A stretch of DNA of 64,000 nucleotides from Bacillus inaquosorum KCTC 13429 (lineage in GTDB: Bacteria > Bacillota > Bacilli > Bacillales > Bacillaceae), in the NCBI RefSeq assembly GCF_000332645.1, contig NZ_AMXN01000002.1:434001-498000 (forward strand), in the 5' to 3' direction. Below are positions 61,083-64,000 of this stretch, in pieces. The notes beneath the pieces were generated by a model. It saw only the letters and a program-made list of their open reading frames with translations. It was not told the origin of the DNA and ran no database searches. Made by a program: the position numbers and the translations under genes. Within the stretch, counting starts at the first letter, position 1, and every line of letters starts with the position of its first letter.

Positions 61083-62765
61083 TTATTTGATGTGATGATT
61101 TTCAATTTCTTCTTCGAGTAAACGCCTTCTTAAAATTTTCCCGACCGCTGTTTTCGGTAGCTCTTTTCTGAACTCATAGGCTTTCGGCACCTTGTAAGGA
61201 GCGAGGCGGGATCTGGCAAATGCGTCCAGTTCTTCTGCATCGGCTTTTGCATCTTTCTTTAACACGACAAATGCTTTTACTGTTTCTCCCCTGTAGGAAT
61301 CGGGCACACCTGCAACCACAATTTCCTGGATGGCTTCATGTTCATAAAGCACCTCTTCGACTTCACGCGGGTAAATATTATAACCGCCGGCGATAATGAT
61401 GTCCTTCTTCCTGTCGGCAATATAGAAAAAGCCCTCTTCATCCATATAGCCCATGTCTCCGGTGAACAGCCAGCCGTCTCTTAGTACAGCGGCGGTTTCC
61501 TCCGGTTTGTTCCAATATCCTTTCATAACTTGCGGACCTTTTACAATGATTTCTCCATGCTCATATGGAGCGGCAAACTCACCCGTCTCCTCAGAATAGA
61601 TCGCTGCGTCAGTACCCGGCCAAGGACAGCCGATACTGCCCGGCTTGTTTTTCCCCCAGATAAAATTGGCGTGCGTCACTGGTGATGCCTCAGACAAACC
61701 ATAGCCTTCCACAAGCTTTCCGCCAGTCACCTTTTCAAATTTCTGCTTTACCTCAACAGGCAGCGCGGCTGATCCGCTAAGACAGCTTTTAATGGATGAC
61801 AGATCATAATGCTGCAATTCGGGGTGATGCAAAAGGCCGATGTAAATCGTCGGTGCGCCTGGAAAGAGCGTCGGTTTTTGTTTGTCGATAATTTTGAGCG
61901 TATCGAGCGGATCAAACTTAGGAAGAAGAATCATTTCGAAGCCTAGTTTAATCGAATAATTCATCACTGCCGTCAGACCGTAAACATGAAAAAACGGGAC
62001 GATGCCAAGCACTTTTTCAGCGCCTTCGTTCACATCGTGCATCCAAGCGGCGCACATTTCAGTATTGGCCAAAATATTTTGGTGCGTGAGCATAACCCCT
62101 TTTGGAGCCCCCGTTGTTCCTCCGGTATACTGAAGAACAGCAATATCATGTTCAGGATCGATCTTCGGGATTGTCAGAAGTTCCATTTTTTCCTGCTTCA
62201 TGCTGGAGGCGAACGTGTGAATGTGATCTTTTTTGTCAAAATCGATGTGCACTTTTTGTTTTTGCGTCAGCGGGTAAAGAATATTTTTCGGAAAAGGCAA
62301 ATAGTCTTTTATGCTGGTTATCAAAATCTGATCGACAATTGATAACGTTTTCATTTTTATTGCCTTCGGGAAAAGTAAATCTAAGGTGATGATCACGCTT
62401 GCCTCAGCATCTCTCAGCTGGTATTCTAGCTCGTGCTCGGTATAAAGCGGATTCGTCTGCACCACGATGCCGCCGGCAATCAAGACGCCATAATAGGAAA
62501 TGACCGATTGCGGGCAATTGGGCAGCATAACAGCCACTCTGTCTCCTTTTTGCAGGCCATTGCATTGCAAAAAAGCTGCGAGTTTAAGAGCATCCGTCAG
62601 AATGTCATGAAAGGTGAGTTTTTTTCCATAAAAAGATATTGCGGTTTTGTCAGGGAATTGTGCGGCGGAGTCTGTCAGGATGGATTGCAGGGTTTTGTTC
62701 GGCAATGGAAGCTCATGTGGGATATCGTCGGGATACTCGGCAAGCCACGGCTTTTGAGACTGCAT
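61083..62765 (-). CDS. lcfA: LcfA, long-chain acyl-CoA synthetase
   Basis: 560 residues from ATG 62765 (MQSQKPWLAEYPDD), with GGGGAGG upstream; the frame is open for 32 more codons that run through the promoter. Adenylate-forming motifs are LQYTGGTTGAPKGVMLTH, VEGYGLSEASPV, and LFTGDMGYMDEEGFFYIADRKKDIIIAGG. It activates fatty acids for beta-oxidation. A TATAAT -10 is visible near 62800. It heads the fad operon. Confidence 0.97.
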   Translation of the reverse strand: MQSQKPWLAEYPDDIPHELPLPNKTLQSILTDSAAQFPDKTAISFYGKKLTFHDILTDALKLAAFLQCNGLQKGDRVAVMLPNCPQSVISYYGVLIAGGIVVQTNPLYTEHELEYQLRDAEASVIITLDLLFPKAIKMKTLSIVDQILITSIKDYLPFPKNILYPLTQKQKVHIDFDKKDHIHTFASSMKQEKMELLTIPKIDPEHDIAVLQYTGGTTGAPKGVMLTHQNILANTEMCAAWMHDVNEGAEKVLGIVPFFHVYGLTAVMNYSIKLGFEMILLPKFDPLDTLKIIDKQKPTLFPGAPTIYIGLLHHPELQHYDLSSIKSCLSGSAALPVEVKQKFEKVTGGKLVEGYGLSEASPVTHANFIWGKNKPGSIGCPWPGTDAAIYSEETGEFAAPYEHGEIIVKGPQVMKGYWNKPEETAAVLRDGWLFTGDMGYMDEEGFFYIADRKKDIIIAGGYNIYPREVEEVLYEHEAIQEIVVAGVPDSYRGETVKAFVVLKKDAKADAEELDAFARSRLAPYKVPKAYEFRKELPKTAVGKILRRRLLEEEIENHHIK

Positions 62766-62828
62766 AAAACCTCCCCTTTCGGTTTTAGAGTTCCACCCTA
62801 TCATTATAGCAGATGGACGGCAAAAAAA

Positions 62829-62860
62829 AGAAAAAGAAAGGTAAATCTTTCTTTTTCTCA
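62829..62860 (-). terminator. Terminator between the small ORF and lcfA
   Basis: AGAAAAAGAAAG and CTTTCTTTTTCT are exact reverse complements with a 6-base loop, followed by more T on the minus strand. It contains the stop codon of the 26-residue ORF. Confidence 0.8.
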
Positions 62861-62938
62861 TGATGCGAACAGATATATAAGACCAATTACCAAAAAGATT
62901 CCCGCCGCGGCGAGCAGTACTTTTGCAAGCTTTTCCAT
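62858..62938 (-). CDS. Tiny hydrophobic peptide (26 residues), possible membrane protein
   Basis: From ATG 62938 the ORF reads MEKLAKVLLAAAGIFLVIGL then IYLFAS and stop. A CGGAG ribosome-binding site lies about 6 bases upstream. It is one hydrophobic helix after a short charged start. It begins 15 bases after yshE and is closed by a terminator that overlaps its stop, as a real last gene of an operon would be. It is shorter than most annotation cut-offs. Confidence 0.6.
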   Translation of the reverse strand: MEKLAKVLLAAAGIFLVIGLIYLFAS

Positions 62939-62953
62939 CTATTCTCCGTCCCC

Positions 62954-63358
62954 TTATATTCCGGCTGCCACCACAAATGAAAGCCCGACAGAAATGACAA
63001 ATGAAATAAAGCCGACAGCCCGGTTATCATTCTCGATTTCCTGATCAATTTTAAACCGCGGAGTCAAAAACTCAAAAATAAAGTAACTGATCAGAAGCAT
63101 AACAAACCCGTAAACGCCCCAGCCGATCATTTGCAGCAGAGAATTGTGCTGGGAGATGGAATGCTGAAACACGTTTGCGATTCCTAAAATTTTTCCGCCG
63201 GTCGCCATTGCCACCGCAAGATTTCCTTTTTGAATCTCTTCCCAGTTTTTATAAGCCGTCACCAGCTCAAACACAGTCAAAAAGAGGACGAGGCAGAGAA
63301 CCGCGACACTGTAATATGCCGCGATTTCCACAAGCTCGTTTTCCCAAAAATCACTCAT
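62954..63358 (-). CDS. yshE: YshE, DUF350-family membrane protein
   Basis: 134 residues from ATG 63358, with GGGAG 7 bases upstream; the ATG two codons earlier is too close. There are four membrane segments, and the central motif GNLAVAMATGGKILGIAN is typical of DUF350 (YjfL-like) proteins. The function is unknown. It follows mutSB by 14 bases and probably shares its transcript. Confidence 0.9.
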   Translation of the reverse strand: MSDFWENELVEIAAYYSVAVLCLVLFLTVFELVTAYKNWEEIQKGNLAVAMATGGKILGIANVFQHSISQHNSLLQMIGWGVYGFVMLLISYFIFEFLTPRFKIDQEIENDNRAVGFISFVISVGLSFVVAAGI

Positions 63359-63372
63359 GGCCATACTCCCTT

Positions 63373-64000
63373 TTATTTTAGTTCAACAACCGTAACGCCT
63401 GATCCTCCCTCACCTGCTTCACCGAAACGGGAGCTTTTAACGCTGCGATGGTTTTTCAGGAGATCCTGCACGCCTTTTCTTAAAGCGCCGGTTCCTTTTC
63501 CGTGGATGATTGACACTCTTGGATATCCGGCTAATACTGCATCATCCAAGTATTTTTCAACACGGCTGAGGGCATTTTCATAGCGTTCGCCGCGAAGGTC
63601 AAGTTCAAGCGATACGTGGTAGTCCTTCCCTTTGACCGCCGTAATGATTTTTTCTTTTTTTGGTTCTGGAGCTGATTTGATAAACTCCAGGTCTTTTTCT
63701 TTTACTTTCATTTTTAAAATTCCGATTTGAACATTCCATTCATTGCCGCCGGTTTTTTCAAGCAGTGTTCCTTTTTGCCCGAAGGTGAGGACTTTCACCT
63801 CATCACCAGGCTTGAAGTCGCGTTTTTGCGTTTTCGGTTTTTCTGGTTTTTTGGACTTTTCAAAAGTAGGAACTGCGCCTTCTAACCGTTTCTTCGCGTT
63901 GATCAGCTCGTGATCCTTGAAAGATTTGTGTTCTTCTTTTATTGAGCGCAATTCATGAATAATATCTTCGGCTTCTTTCGTTGCCGCTTTTACTTTTTCA
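63373..64000 (-). CDS. mutSB: MutS2 (MutSB), C-terminal part (cut by window edge)
   Basis: About 208 residues are visible; the reading frame continues beyond base 64000, so the start is missing. The end of the coiled-coil/KOW-like linker ([26 protein letters not shown]) is followed by the Smr nuclease domain, with [41 protein letters not shown]. MutS2 lacks mismatch-repair function; in B. subtilis it has been tied to recombination and to rescue of collided ribosomes. yshE follows. Confidence 0.95.
   Translation of the reverse strand, partial: EKVKAATKEAEDIIHELRSIKEEHKSFKDHELINAKKRLEGAVPTFEKSKKPEKPKTQKRDFKPGDEVKVLTFGQKGTLLEKTGGNEWNVQIGILKMKVKEKDLEFIKSAPEPKKEKIITAVKGKDYHVSLELDLRGERYENALSRVEKYLDDAVLAGYPRVSIIHGKGTGALRKGVQDLLKNHRSVKSSRFGEAGEGGSGVTVVELK

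Overview
The window is a chromosomal segment of a Bacillus subtilis-group bacterium. Gene order and almost every protein match what I remember of B. subtilis from mreD down to mutSB (mutS2). Other Bacillus hallmarks agree: sporulation and germination genes (spoIIB, spoVID, lonB, gerM, gerE, ysnD), competence (comC), a sigma-B promoter, T-boxes and a lysine riboswitch. Some features differ from the 168 arrangement as I remember it, so this is probably a related species or strain. All identifications come from reading the sequence and from memory; no database search was run.

Layout (most genes on the minus strand). 1-7,080: mreD (cut by the window edge), mreC, mreB (cell shape), radC, maf, spoIIB, comC, folC. 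7,089-10,080: valS with its T-box leader. 10,179-13,690: yszA (+) and the spore-coat genes ysxE and spoVID; spoVID carries a large repeat array. 13,806-20,140: hemAXCDBL, which makes uroporphyrinogen precursors from glutamyl-tRNA under a duplicated PerR-type operator. 20,292-28,740: ysxD (+), ysxC, lonA, lonB, clpX, tig (proteases and chaperone). 28,750-38,490: ysoA and the ilvBHC-leuABCD operon behind a T-box, with candidate CodY and CcpA sites.

38,720-42,310: ysnD, ysnE, a kelch-repeat gene that I do not remember from the reference order, ysnF (sigma-B promoter) and a tRNA-Arg(UCU). 42,438-47,940: ysnB, ysnA, rph, gerM, racE, ysmB, gerE, ysmA; the decayed remnant of a second GerE-like helix-turn-helix lies just downstream of gerE. 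47,995-51,290: the sdhCAB operon. 51,453-55,840: yslB, lysC behind a lysine riboswitch, uvrC, trxA. 55,917-57,751: a 23-residue membrane peptide gene and the arabinofuranosidase gene xsa with AraR and cre sites. 57,796-62,765: the fatty-acid degradation cluster lcfA-fadR-fadB-etfB-etfA with a FadR operator. 62,858-64,000: a 26-residue membrane peptide gene, yshE and the C-terminal part of mutSB.

Most of the window is conserved core genome. I found no prophage, transposase, CRISPR array or toxin-antitoxin pair, and no clearly new multigene system. The points most worth a second look are the secreted kelch protein with its C-terminal module, the SpoVID repeat array, the gerE ghost, the tandem hemA promoter/operator and the two tiny hydrophobic ORFs.
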